A stretch of DNA of 15,062 nucleotides, taken from positions 1-15,062 of the forward strand of contig JAEWAC010000099.1 of NCBI GenBank assembly GCA_023391895.1, written 5' to 3'. Position 1 is the stretch's first letter. Each line of letters starts with the position of its first letter. The notes beneath the pieces were generated by a model. That model was not told where the DNA came from. It saw only the letters and a program-made list of their open reading frames with translations, and did not search any database. The translations under genes and the position numbers were made by a program. The DNA comes from Bacteroidota bacterium (GTDB taxonomy: Bacteria > Bacteroidota > Bacteroidia > Chitinophagales > Chitinophagaceae). Below are positions 1 to 7,699 of this stretch, piece by piece.

Positions 1-556
1 CTTTTAAGGGAATGCGGTTAATGATGCCATTAAAAGGAGCCCGGATCAGGGTGTACGACAACTGGGTTTGTGCATCCTCCAGGGCAGAGCGGGCTTCGTC
101 GGCCTTAGCCAGCAGGGCTTTGTGCCGGGAGCGGGCCATTTCCAGTTCCGGTGCGGTAATCACTTTTTTGTCTACGAGCAGCTGGATGCGGGCCACTTCC
201 AGTTCGGCTGTTTTGGCTTCCGCCAGGGCGCTGTTCAGGTTGGCTTTGGCCCTGGCCACTGCCGCTTTGTATTCATGGTTGGAAATCAAAAAGAGGGGCT
301 GACCTTTTTTCACGCTTTGCCCTTCATCTACAAACACCTTATCCAGAAAGCCGGTTACACGGTTGCGAATTTCTACATTGCGTAGGGCTTGTATATCGGC
401 TACATAGGCCTGTTGCAAGGCTGTGTCTTTGGTTACCAGCTGGGCTACCGGCAATTCCTGTTTTTCTGTGGGCGCATCGGATTGACTTTTTACAGAGCAG
501 GCGGCAAAAAATACATATGCAAGAGGAAGCATCCTCCTGAAAGAATCAGAAATCAT
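1..556 (-). CDS. RND efflux periplasmic adaptor (HlyD/MFP family), N-terminal part, cut by window edge
   Basis: Membrane-fusion subunit expected to link an inner-membrane RND pump to an outer-membrane TolC-like channel. The 185 visible residues read through in one frame. Residues 1-20 form a lipoprotein signal ending in FFAAC, so Cys20 should be lipidated. Residues about 63-93 form the biotinyl/lipoyl-like half domain (VTGFLDKVFVDEGQSVKKGQ). Residues about 95-168 are an Ala/Glu/Lys-rich helical hairpin, followed by the return strand YTLIRAPFNGIINRI at 169-183. The start at 556 is preferred over the ATG at 532 because it supplies the Arg-Arg of the signal peptide. No Shine-Dalgarno sequence precedes it; a weak copy of the intergenic motif lies 8 bases upstream. 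The pump gene would be expected to the left, outside the window. Substrate cannot be told. The family call is secure; the C-terminal half is not visible. Confidence 0.93.
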   Translation of the reverse strand, partial: MISDSFRRMLPLAYVFFAACSVKSQSDAPTEKQELPVAQLVTKDTALQQAYVADIQALRNVEIRNRVTGFLDKVFVDEGQSVKKGQPLFLISNHEYKAAVARAKANLNSALAEAKTAELEVARIQLLVDKKVITAPELEMARSRHKALLAKADEARSALEDAQTQLSYTLIRAPFNGIINRIPLK

Positions 557-563
557 ATAGTTG

Positions 564-578
564 ATTGGGTTTTTAAAC
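564..578 (+). repeat. weak copy of intergenic motif
   Basis: ATTGGGTTTTTAAAC is a degenerate match to the window-wide motif ATATGGGNTTTTRAAAR. It lies 8 bases upstream of the adaptor start, with its GGG side nearest the gene. It was included because of its position; by sequence alone it would be doubtful. Confidence 0.35.
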
Positions 579-707
579 AAATAGTAATAACTAGGCTGTC
601 GACAGTTGAACATGCCAACGCCGGTGCATACGGTTGCGTATGAACAATACACGATTGCTTAGCGCAGATCGTCTAAGAAAAAAGAACAGGAAAAAACAAA
701 GGCTGAT

Positions 708-1124
708 TTAAAAAGGACTGAGCCGGAAGAGAAAGGTGTAGTAGGCTGGCCGGATAATACAGTAGTAATTCGTGTAGAAATTTCCGGTTTTTACAACAAC
801 AATATTATTACACCGTGTAACCAGCCGGACACTGCTTTTTTTGTACAGGTGCCTGAAGCCCAGGTTCTGTACTAAAAATTTGTATTTGGTTTTTTTGCCT
901 GGCCGGTACCGAACTTCATAGGATTCTTCTTCAGAATAATTCTTTAGTTCTTCCAGCAAAGAAATGCCGGGTTCCGGTGTGAGATTGAACGCATGAATGG
1001 GGGAATAACGGGAACCGACTTGGCCAGAAGCAGGGGTTGCCTCTGTTTTTACATTGCCAAATGCCTGCAAAGTCATTGCCAGCAGCAGCAAAACCAAATA
1101 TATACCGGTTCCGGTTTTTTTCAT
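708..1124 (-). CDS. small secreted protein of unknown function
   Basis: 138 residues with a clear N-terminal signal peptide (MKKTGTGIYLVLLLLAMTLQAFG, cleavage expected after about residue 23). The mature part has an Asn/Pro/Glu-rich stretch (SPIHAFNLTPEPGISLLEEL) and then a basic, aromatic C-terminus ending in RLSPF. Two cysteines occur in the mature region. I recognise no family. It is transcribed toward the RND adaptor gene, whose start lies about 150 bases downstream, so the two may be co-transcribed and the protein could be an accessory of the efflux system; this is inference from position only. ATG at 1124 is the first start after the signal-peptide region, and the reading frame has normal codon use for this genome. 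Export is likely; function is unknown. Confidence 0.6.
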   Translation of the reverse strand: MKKTGTGIYLVLLLLAMTLQAFGNVKTEATPASGQVGSRYSPIHAFNLTPEPGISLLEELKNYSEEESYEVRYRPGKKTKYKFLVQNLGFRHLYKKSSVRLVTRCNNIVVVKTGNFYTNYYCIIRPAYYTFLFRLSPF

Positions 1125-1273
1125 CGAGTCGTTGGGCTGTTGTTAAGTTTATTTAATTGGGTTGATACAATAAACATTAGCAAGCGCAACGAAGTTATAG
1201 AAAACTTACCTAAAAGAACTACTGGACACTTAAAGTTTTATTAGAGATCAATTAGAAAAGCTAAATGTTTGCC

Positions 1274-1289
1274 TTATGGGTTTTTAAAG
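1274..1289 (+). repeat. copy of intergenic motif
   Basis: TTATGGGTTTTTAAAG matches the consensus ATATGGGNTTTTRAAAR except at the first base. It lies deep in the 1125-1654 gap, not next to a start codon. Confidence 0.5.
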
Positions 1290-1376
1290 ATGTTGTATAA
1301 AAAGCGGCAGAAAAAAATATCCGTTGCAAAATTGCATACGCTTTTTAGATGGGTGGAATCAATAATAAGCAAAACC

Positions 1377-1394
1377 ATATGGACTTTTGAAAAA
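1377..1394 (+). repeat. copy of intergenic motif
   Basis: ATATGGACTTTTGAAAAA matches ATATGGGNTTTTRAAAR with A in place of the third G. Together with the inverted copy at 1521-1537 it forms a widely spaced inverted pair sharing ATATGGACTTTT. Confidence 0.65.
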
Positions 1395-1520
1395 GTTGTA
1401 TTTATAATCACTCGTTTTCAACTTTATGAAATCCTTTCGTTAATGGTGAATACCAAATTATGATACTAATATCAATTTCATATTGAAGCTTGTTTAAAAG
1501 AATAGGCCCATTGTCAAATT

Positions 1521-1537
1521 GGTTTAAAAGTCCATAT
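1521..1537 (-). repeat. copy of intergenic motif, inverted
   Basis: Read on the minus strand the sequence is ATATGGACTTTTAAACC. It is nearly the same as the copies at 1377 and 2811, including the GGAC variant. It lies about 120 bases beyond the stop codon of the flavin oxidoreductase gene. Confidence 0.65.
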
Positions 1538-1654
1538 GGATCAAGAAAGATTGCAGGTCTAATCAAACTTGGCAGCTTTCACATCGTACATGACCAGGGC
1601 GCATCTATCTACATGTACGAATGGGAAAGCATTTACAACCAATCTTCAATTACC

Positions 1655-2710
1655 TTATTCTACGGTGCCGGCCTTTTTGCCTGCGGTATGTTTTTTTACT
1701 TCCGGCGCCACTTTGGTACCTAGGAGCTCTATAGTACGCAGGGCCTGTTGGTGCGGCAAAGCGCCAATGCTCATTTGTGCCAGAAAACGGGTATGGCCAA
1801 ACAGCTCGTACTCATATAATATTTTGTCAACCACCTGTTGCGGACTGCCTACCAGTAAGGCCCCCTGCGATCCGGTGGAGGCATCAAACTGCTGCCGGTT
1901 CATGCCCGGCCAGCCTCTTTCCCTGCCAATACGGGACATCACTTCAGCATAGGGCGGAAAAAACTCATCCCGCGCCTGTTGCGCCGTATCGGCAATATAA
2001 GTATGGGAGTTGATGCAAAGCTGCAACTGGGCCTTATCATGTCCTGCTTTTTGATACACATCCCGGTATAGCTGCGCAAATGGCGCAAAGCGGGCCGGCA
2101 TGCCTCCAATAATGGCGAGTGTCATAGGTAAGCCATATTCCGCAGCCCGCACTACGGATTCCGGTGTACCACCTACCGCCACCCAAATGGGCAGTTTTTC
2201 CTGATAAGGCCGCGGATAAACTCCCCGGTCCTGGATGGTTTGGGTATGTTTTCCCTGCCAGTTGATTCGTTCTTTTTCATTGATGCGCACCAGCATCTCC
2301 AGTTTTTCTGAAAACAGCGTGTCATAATCCTGCAGGTCGTAGCCAAAAAGCGGAAAGGATTCAATAAAAGAGCCGCGACCGGCCATGATCTCGGCCCGCC
2401 CGGCTGATAAAAGATCTACCGTGGCAAATTGCTGGTACACTCGTACCGGGTCGTCGGAACTTAAGACCGTAACACCACTGGACAGCTTGATGTTTTTGGT
2501 GCGCTCCGCAGCCGCAGCCAGGATCACCGCCGGGGCAGAAACGGCATAATCCGGCCGGTGGTGTTCGCCTACGGCAAAAACATCCAGCCCCAGTTGGTCG
2601 GCCAGTTCTATTTCTTCCATCAGGTTGCGCAGGCGCTGATGCGGTGCAATGGTTTCTTTGGTGATCGGGTGCGTACCCACATCGGCAAAAGTGCAAATTC
2701 CAATTTCCAT
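1655..2710 (-). CDS. LLM-class flavin-dependent oxidoreductase
   Basis: 351 residues, full length for the bacterial luciferase-like monooxygenase family, which uses reduced flavin (FMNH2 or F420) in a TIM barrel. Visible marks are the first barrel strand MEIGICTFADVG, GEHHRPDY at residues 48-55, the strongly conserved block SSDDPVRVYQQFATVDLLSAGRAEI at about 84-108 followed by GRGS at 111-114, PIWVAVGGTPESV further on, and the C-terminal region GSPQQVVDKILYEYELFGHTRFLAQMSIG that closes the barrel. No signal peptide, so cytoplasmic. The substrate cannot be read from the sequence; many relatives are annotated only as oxidoreductases. ATG at 2710 gives the normal N-terminus. It lies 165 bases downstream of gabD on the same strand, so co-transcription is possible but not certain. 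Confidence 0.95.
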   Translation of the reverse strand: MEIGICTFADVGTHPITKETIAPHQRLRNLMEEIELADQLGLDVFAVGEHHRPDYAVSAPAVILAAAAERTKNIKLSSGVTVLSSDDPVRVYQQFATVDLLSAGRAEIMAGRGSFIESFPLFGYDLQDYDTLFSEKLEMLVRINEKERINWQGKHTQTIQDRGVYPRPYQEKLPIWVAVGGTPESVVRAAEYGLPMTLAIIGGMPARFAPFAQLYRDVYQKAGHDKAQLQLCINSHTYIADTAQQARDEFFPPYAEVMSRIGRERGWPGMNRQQFDASTGSQGALLVGSPQQVVDKILYEYELFGHTRFLAQMSIGALPHQQALRTIELLGTKVAPEVKKHTAGKKAGTVE

Positions 2711-2810
2711 GTTCGTTATTAATAATTTCCTGTTGTGATCAATGTTGATTCCGGTAGCAGATCATAGGGAATGAAATACTTAAGCATTGAATAGCATTTG
2801 TATAGCTCAA

Positions 2811-2829
2811 CTTTTTAAAAAGTCCATAT
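2811..2829 (-). repeat. copy of intergenic motif
   Basis: On the minus strand it reads ATATGGACTTTTTAAAAAG, a match to ATATGGGNTTTTRAAAR with the GGAC variant and one extra T. It lies between gabD and the flavin oxidoreductase gene, about 100 bases upstream of the latter's start. Confidence 0.65.
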
Positions 2830-2875
2830 ACGTATTTCCTGTTCTATCAACCACTAGTGCGTTCATTACCTGTTC

Positions 2876-4327
2876 TTACTGTTTATCTACGCCGCCATAA
2901 CACAGATACTTTATTTCCATAAAATACTCCATGCCATATTTGGAGCCTTCCCGTCCAAAGCCGGATTCCTTGATACCACCAAACGGTGCCACTTCGGTTG
3001 AGATCAGTCCTTCGTTGATGCCCACCATGCCATACTCCAGTGCTTCTGCCACCCGCCAGCAACGGTTCACATCTTTGCTGTAGAAATAAGACGCCAGCCC
3101 GTACTCGGTATCATTGGCCATTCGAATGGCTTCTTCTTCGGTATAAAAGCGAAAGATGGGAGCGACCGGTCCAAACACTTCTTCCTTTGCAATGATCATA
3201 TCCGGCTTCGCCTCGGCCAGTACTGTGGGCTGAAAAAACAATCCCTTAAGAGGCACTCCACCAGTGGTGATTTTAGCCCCCTTTGCCACCGCATCTGCAA
3301 TGTGTTCTTGTACTTTTTTCAAACCTTTATCGTTGATCAGCGGGCCCACCTGTACCTCTTTGTCCAGCACATCGCCGGTTTTTAAATTCTGCACGGCCCG
3401 GGTGAATTTCTCGACAAAAGTATCGTACACGGCATCCTGCACCAAAATGCGATTGACACAAACACAGGTTTGGCCGTTGTGCCGGTATTTGGAAACGATG
3501 GCACCTTTAACAGCTGCATCTATATCAGCATCTTCAAACACAATAAAAGGAGCATTGCCGCCCAGTTCCAACGATAGCTTTTTTAAAGTAGCGGCACTTT
3601 GCTGCATTAATATTTTACCAACCGGCGTGGAGCCGGTAAAAGAAAGCTTGCGGACCTTGGGATTTTCACACAATTCTTTGCCCACTTCGCTGCTGTGGGC
3701 GGAGGTAATGGTATTATAAACACCCGGAGGAAAGCCTGCTTTTTCGGCCAGGTAAGCAATCGCCAGGCCGGTCAGCGGTGTTTCAGATGGTGGTTTGATC
3801 ACCACCGGGCAGCCGGCCGCCAAAGCCGGGCCTACTTTGCGGGTGATCATGGCCAGCGGAAAGTTCCAGGGGGTAATAGCAGCCGCCACACCTACCGATT
3901 GCTTGATCACGACCAGTCGCCGGTCTTTGGTATGCGGTGGAATCACATCACCATAGGTACGTTTGGCTTCTTCGGCAAACCACTCTACAAACGAAGCGCC
4001 ATACGCCACTTCACCCAGGCTTTCAGTCATAACCTTGCCCGATTCAATGGTCATGAGGTAGGCCAGCGCCTCCCGGTGCTCCATCATGAGGTTAAACCAG
4101 TCGCGCAGCAGAGCCGACCGTTCTTTGGCCGTCAGGTCGCGGTAAGCCGGCCAGGCGGCGGCGGCGGCATCAATAGCTTTGCGTACATCTGCCCGGTCCA
4201 TGTCGGGTACCGCCGCTATTACTTCGCCGGTAGCCGGGTTTATTACATCAAAAGTTTTTCCGCTGCCAGCTGCCATCCACTGGCCATTGATATATGCCTG
4301 TGTTTTGATGAGATCCGTTTTTTGCAT
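2876..4327 (-). CDS. gabD: succinate-semialdehyde dehydrogenase, NAD(P)-dependent (GabD type)
   Basis: Oxidises succinate semialdehyde to succinate with NAD(P), the last step of the GABA shunt; cytoplasmic. With the start at 4327 the protein has 483 residues, the usual GabD length. TPWNFP is at 152-157, the nucleotide-binding FTGSTPVGK at 230-238, the general-base Glu254 in LELGG and the catalytic Cys288 in GQTC, matching the numbering I recall for E. coli GabD. The strings ASFVEWFAEEAKR, PAFGG-like VAPFGGIKESG and FGREGSKYGMEYFMEIKY are typical of the GabD branch and not of other aldehyde dehydrogenases. An ATG 14 codons further upstream (4369) would add residues that are partly encoded by the intergenic motif and have no counterpart in the family, so it was rejected. 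The loop KPPSETP has Glu where I recall Gln in the NADP-using E. coli enzyme, which could affect cofactor choice. GABA aminotransferase is not in the window. Confidence 0.94.
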   Translation of the reverse strand: MQKTDLIKTQAYINGQWMAAGSGKTFDVINPATGEVIAAVPDMDRADVRKAIDAAAAAWPAYRDLTAKERSALLRDWFNLMMEHREALAYLMTIESGKVMTESLGEVAYGASFVEWFAEEAKRTYGDVIPPHTKDRRLVVIKQSVGVAAAITPWNFPLAMITRKVGPALAAGCPVVIKPPSETPLTGLAIAYLAEKAGFPPGVYNTITSAHSSEVGKELCENPKVRKLSFTGSTPVGKILMQQSAATLKKLSLELGGNAPFIVFEDADIDAAVKGAIVSKYRHNGQTCVCVNRILVQDAVYDTFVEKFTRAVQNLKTGDVLDKEVQVGPLINDKGLKKVQEHIADAVAKGAKITTGGVPLKGLFFQPTVLAEAKPDMIIAKEEVFGPVAPIFRFYTEEEAIRMANDTEYGLASYFYSKDVNRCWRVAEALEYGMVGINEGLISTEVAPFGGIKESGFGREGSKYGMEYFMEIKYLCYGGVDKQ

Positions 4328-4346
4328 GCTGTTACTGTTTAAAAGT

Positions 4347-4362
4347 GTTTCAAAAACCCATA
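4347..4362 (-). repeat. copy of intergenic motif before gabD
   Basis: On the minus strand it reads TATGGGTTTTTGAAAC and ends 20 bases before the preferred gabD start at 4327. Its position supports the shorter gabD start. Confidence 0.55.
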
Positions 4363-4391
4363 CCTGCACTTCAAAGTCATCAATGAATTAA

Positions 4392-4409
4392 ATATGGGCA
4401 TTTAAAAGG
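4392..4409 (+). repeat. copy of intergenic motif in the gabD/receptor divergent region
   Basis: ATATGGGCATTTAAAAGG differs at only one of 18 bases from the copy at 11950-11967. It lies in the region between divergent gabD (minus) and the outer-membrane receptor (plus). This 293-base region should hold both promoters, but I see no full TTTG/TAnnTTTG pair. Confidence 0.7.
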
Positions 4410-4620
4410 ATACTTCCTGTTTCTTTTTTATAGAATCGGAAACGAATTTTAAAGCACTGGTTGGATCCAACTCCTGCCGCACAATATTAAACAAAAACCT
4501 TATCCTGAAAGTGCGGTCAGCCTCAGCAGAAAAAGCCGGCCTTTTACGTAAGTTTTTTTTCTAAAGCATAGGATAATGATTTATTTTACTTTCCGGAGTC
4601 AATGACCCAAACCCTTGCTT

Positions 4621-7074
4621 ATGTACAAAGATGTTTACCTGCCTGTATTACGGAATAGAACTTTTCTGTTGATTCTCTTTTCACTTTTCTTCTGGTGCAG
4701 TACGGCTGCCCAATCCGTTGAAAAAGCCATGGTGAAAGGTAAAGTGCTGGATTCGGTTTCCCTCATGCCATTGGCTTCCGCCAGCGTCAGTATTTATAAC
4801 AGCCGGAATGGAGAACTGGTTGATGGCAGCTTAACGGCCGACTCTGGCAGCTTTTCCATAGCATTGCCTTATGGCGGTTATTATGCAGAGGTAGAGTTTA
4901 TGGGGTTTAGAACATATAAGTCGGCTGTATTTACCCTTACGGAAAACAAGCCGTTGCTGGACCTGGGTGTATTCAAACTGGTAGCCACGGCCAGTACTTT
5001 AGACGAGGTTGTGGTGCAGGCCGAAAGAAGCACCATGCAATTATCGCTGGATAAAAAAATATTCAATGTTGGTAAGGATCTGGCCAATGCCGGCGGTTCT
5101 GCTTCAGATATTTTAACCAATATTCCATCAGTTTCAGTTGATCCGGAAGGCAATGTAAAACTCAGGGGCAGTGATAATGTGCGCATACTAATTGATGGCA
5201 AACCTTCGGGACTGGTCAGTATCAAAGGCGGCAGCGGCTTGCAACAGTTACAGGCTAATATGGTGGAACGAGTAGAGATCATTACCAATCCTTCGGCCCG
5301 GTACGAAGCAGAAGGCATGGCAGGTATCATCAATATTATTTTGAAAAAAGACAAGACCCAAGGTTTTAACGGCTCCGTAGAAGTAGTAACGGGTTATCCC
5401 ACCAATTTGGGGGCCGCCGCTAATTTTAATTACCGTCACAAGCGGTTCAACTTTTTTATCAATTATGGCATTGCATACCGTAAGCAGCCGGGTGGCGGTT
5501 CTTTGTACCAGGAGTTTTACGGGGCTGATACCACCTTTATCCTGAAGCAGCAGAACAACGGCACCTTTACCGGTTTTAACAACAATATCCGGGGTGGTCT
5601 TGATTATTATTTTAATGAAAAAAGCATTCTGACGGCATCTTCCCTGTACCGCCGCAGCCAGGGCAACCGGATCACCGACATCCGTTATGAAGATTACCTG
5701 TTCCACCCCTCCAACTTAACGGGTGTGACCTTGCGCCGCCAGGATGAAGATGAGATTGAACCCAATTCCGAGTATTCCATCAGCTATAAAAGGATGTTTG
5801 CCCAAAAAGGCCACGAACTGGTGGCGGAGGTAAAATATATTGACTATTGGGAAAACTCCGACCAGTTGTTTACACAGCAAAGCTATCTGCCCGACGGGAC
5901 AGCAGCGCCTGAAAAGGGCATTCTGCAAAAGTCGCTGAACGATGAATTTGAAAAGCAATGGTTGTTTCAGTTTGACTATATCAAACCCTTAGGCCAGGAG
6001 GGCAAATTTGAAACGGGCGTCAGAAGCAGTTTTCGCAATATGGTCAATGATTATGTTGTCAGCCAGCAAAACACTTCCGGGGCCTATGTTCCTTTGCCGG
6101 GGCTGGACAACATTTTTGTTTATGATGAAAACATTCATGCAGCTTATAGCATTTTGGGTAACAAGCATAAAAAACTAGCCTACCAGGCGGGACTCAGGGC
6201 GGAGTGGACCGATGTAAAAACCACTCTGCGAGAAACCCACCAGGTCAACCCGAGAAACTATGTAAATCTGTTTCCCAGCGCCCATATCACCCTGGATATG
6301 GCCAGGGAAAATGCCATGCAGTTGAGCTACAGCCGCAGGGTCAGACGGCCTTTTTATAACGACCTGAGTCCTTATGTTACTTTTTCAGACAGCCGCAACT
6401 TCTTTAGCGGCAACCCGGACCTGGAACCCGAATTCAGCAACGTCATAGAGGTGGGGCACATCAAAACCTTTGACAAAGGTTCTTTTACTTCATCTGTTTA
6501 TTACCGCAGCACCAAAGGCAAAATTGACCGCATCCGAACAGTGAATGCCGAAGGCAATTCGGTTACCCGTACGGAAAACCTGCTGTCCGAACAGGCTTTC
6601 GGAACAGAGTTTACCAGCGGGTACACGCCCTTCAAGTGGTGGAAGCTGGACTTTAACTTCAACTTTTTTTATGCCGATGTAGATGGCAGTAATATTCAAA
6701 AAGATTACAAAGCCTCTACCTACAGCTGGTTTGCCCGGCAGACGTCGCGGTTTATGCTGGTGCAAAATTTTGATGTACAGTTAAGAATGAATTACGAAGC
6801 GCCGCAAAAAACAGCCCAGGGCAGGCGCAGGGCATTATACTTTGCCGACCTTTCCATGAGTAAAGATGTTTTCAAGGGAAAAGGAACTATCAACCTGAAT
6901 GTGCTGGACCTGTTCAATACCCGCAAAATGCGAACGATAACTCATGGCTTTAATTTTTATACCGATGCCAATTACCAGTTCAGAAGACGGCAGGTCAACC
7001 TGACTCTTAATTATAGGATCCGCCAGGCCAAGCCGGCTGCCAAATCCAAAGCTTTGGAAATGACAGACAACTAA
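4621..7074 (+). CDS. outer-membrane beta-barrel receptor (TonB-dependent receptor-like, OMP_b-brl_3 type)
   Basis: 817 residues, a usual length for this Bacteroidota family. Residues 1-30 are a signal peptide ending in STAA. About 36-122 form a carboxypeptidase-regulatory-like domain (MVKGKVLDSVSLMPLASASV, YYAEVEFMGFRTY). TLDEVVV at 126-132 leads into the plug domain, with the block ASDILTNIPSVSVDPEGNVKLRG at 161-183 and the conserved VRILIDGKPSGL. From about 255 the chain is a 20-odd-strand barrel of alternating aromatic residues, with a last strand VNLTLNYRIRQ and an Ala/Lys tail after it. ATG at 4621 was chosen over the in-frame TTG six bases upstream; a CCGGAG sequence lies at 4593-4598. 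No SusD partner, anti-sigma factor or substrate enzyme lies beside it, so the ligand is unknown. Divergent from gabD. Confidence 0.93.
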   Translation: MYKDVYLPVLRNRTFLLILFSLFFWCSTAAQSVEKAMVKGKVLDSVSLMPLASASVSIYNSRNGELVDGSLTADSGSFSIALPYGGYYAEVEFMGFRTYKSAVFTLTENKPLLDLGVFKLVATASTLDEVVVQAERSTMQLSLDKKIFNVGKDLANAGGSASDILTNIPSVSVDPEGNVKLRGSDNVRILIDGKPSGLVSIKGGSGLQQLQANMVERVEIITNPSARYEAEGMAGIINIILKKDKTQGFNGSVEVVTGYPTNLGAAANFNYRHKRFNFFINYGIAYRKQPGGGSLYQEFYGADTTFILKQQNNGTFTGFNNNIRGGLDYYFNEKSILTASSLYRRSQGNRITDIRYEDYLFHPSNLTGVTLRRQDEDEIEPNSEYSISYKRMFAQKGHELVAEVKYIDYWENSDQLFTQQSYLPDGTAAPEKGILQKSLNDEFEKQWLFQFDYIKPLGQEGKFETGVRSSFRNMVNDYVVSQQNTSGAYVPLPGLDNIFVYDENIHAAYSILGNKHKKLAYQAGLRAEWTDVKTTLRETHQVNPRNYVNLFPSAHITLDMARENAMQLSYSRRVRRPFYNDLSPYVTFSDSRNFFSGNPDLEPEFSNVIEVGHIKTFDKGSFTSSVYYRSTKGKIDRIRTVNAEGNSVTRTENLLSEQAFGTEFTSGYTPFKWWKLDFNFNFFYADVDGSNIQKDYKASTYSWFARQTSRFMLVQNFDVQLRMNYEAPQKTAQGRRRALYFADLSMSKDVFKGKGTINLNVLDLFNTRKMRTITHGFNFYTDANYQFRRRQVNLTLNYRIRQAKPAAKSKALEMTDN

Positions 7075-7301
7075 GGTAAAACGAGTAGGGGATGCCTTGC
7101 AAATGATCTGAAATAAAATCGTGGTTTCCCGCTTCTTTTTATAAAATCTATATTATAATTTTATTATACTCTATGTTTGTTTATTCTTCTCAGCATGATT
7201 TTTAAATTTTCGCTCTATTTCGTAACGCTGTATCCCATACCCCATAAGACATCTGCCTATGATAATGTTTGGAGGGTACCATTCAATCCGGTACTTAAAG
7301 C

Positions 7302-7427
7302 ATGAGCATGTCAAAAAAGAAATCGTCATATAAAAAGCTGAAGCTTAAGGAAGAAGCAGGTATATGGCTGGCCGTTCTCCTGTTGTTGTTTTTAGAAAGC
7401 TTGGAAATAGCAACGCAAAAAAGATGA
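7302..7427 (+). CDS. possible 41-residue membrane peptide
   Basis: ATG AGC ATG begins a 41-residue frame with the pattern of a tiny inner-membrane protein. It has a Ser/Lys-rich N-terminus (MSMSKKKSSYKKLKLKEEAG), one hydrophobic segment at about 21-31 (IWLAVLLLLF) and a short polar end closing in QKR before TGA. A GGAGGG lies 25 bases upstream of the first ATG, too far for a normal ribosome site, and the exact -7-like TATGTTTG is 120 bases upstream. A frame of this size can occur by chance; the charge and hydrophobic order is the only support. No family recognised. Confidence 0.25.
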   Translation: MSMSKKKSSYKKLKLKEEAGIWLAVLLLLFLESLEIATQKR

Positions 7428-7480
7428 GGGTGGATGCGGAAAAAGGCCATGAATGGCTGCCGTTTCTGAACGCAACAACT

Positions 7481-7496
7481 CTTTTAAAACCCCATG
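7481..7496 (-). repeat. copy of intergenic motif
   Basis: On the minus strand it reads CATGGGGTTTTAAAAG, matching ATATGGGNTTTTRAAAR from the fourth base with one change. It lies in the gap before the sheath gene. Confidence 0.55.
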
Positions 7497-7676
7497 TCTG
7501 CAGAGTCTTTCTTGTATCGTTTCTATTGCGACACTCTTTACAGAAGCTTTGCGGCAATGATCCTTACAAGTTGCCACTGTTGATGCTGTGGCGATAGAAC
7601 GTTCTGCAGGTTGATGCGCCATAACCGCAGGTATGATCATTGAGCAGGAGGGATCGGGTTCATTTTCAGTAAGGTT

Positions 7677-7691
7677 ATATGGGTTTTAAAA
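7677..7691 (+). repeat. copy of intergenic motif at the sheath gene start
   Basis: ATATGGGTTTTAAAA matches the consensus with one base missing at the N position. It ends 8 bases before the preferred start codon at 7700. The upstream ATG at 7679 lies inside the motif, so that longer start is probably spurious. Confidence 0.65.
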
Positions 7692-7699
7692 TCTTTTTT

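Larger units (their letters stand above)
1125..1654. other. 530-base gap without a convincing gene
   Basis: This AT-rich stretch lies between the 5' end of the small secreted protein gene and the 3' end of the flavin oxidoreductase gene, both on the minus strand. Short open frames exist on the plus strand, but they have unlike composition, no recognisable motifs and atypical residues. The stretch should carry the promoter for the minus-strand pair to its left, but no clear TAnnTTTG element is seen. It holds three copies of the intergenic motif (1274, 1377 and 1521). An inverted repeat AAAGTTG/CAACTTT (1392-1398 and 1419-1425) has a 20-base loop and is weak. No tRNA is seen. Confidence 0.6.
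7075..7699. other. 625-base gap before the sheath gene
   Basis: No convincing long gene on either strand. Open frames at 7364-7597 (plus) and 7392-7640 (minus) overlap each other and show no family signature. An exact match to the Bacteroidota -7 element TAnnTTTG (TATGTTTG) is at 7172-7179, but no TTG lies at the right distance upstream. A possible 41-codon peptide gene starts at 7302. Two copies of the intergenic motif are present (7481 and 7677). I see no clear intrinsic terminator after the receptor gene. The length is unusual for a bacterial 5' region and may include a decayed gene or an RNA. Confidence 0.5.

Noticed and set aside
12..643. Plus-strand open frames across the left end
   Set aside because: They are shadows of the minus-strand RND adaptor gene, whose frame has a lipobox, lipoyl-like motif and helical hairpin; the plus frames have no recognisable features.
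1392..1425. Inverted repeat AAAGTTG/CAACTTT as a terminator or attenuator
   Set aside because: A seven-base AT-rich stem with a 20-base loop in AT-rich DNA is easily random, and no T-run follows.
4328..4369. Longer gabD start at 4369
   Set aside because: It adds 14 residues that have no counterpart in GabD, are partly encoded by the repeated motif, and would shift the length and active-site numbering away from the family norm.
7364..7640. Open frames on both strands in the gap before the sheath gene
   Set aside because: They overlap each other antisense, lack family motifs and have unlike residue composition with many Cys, His and Arg; treated as chance frames.
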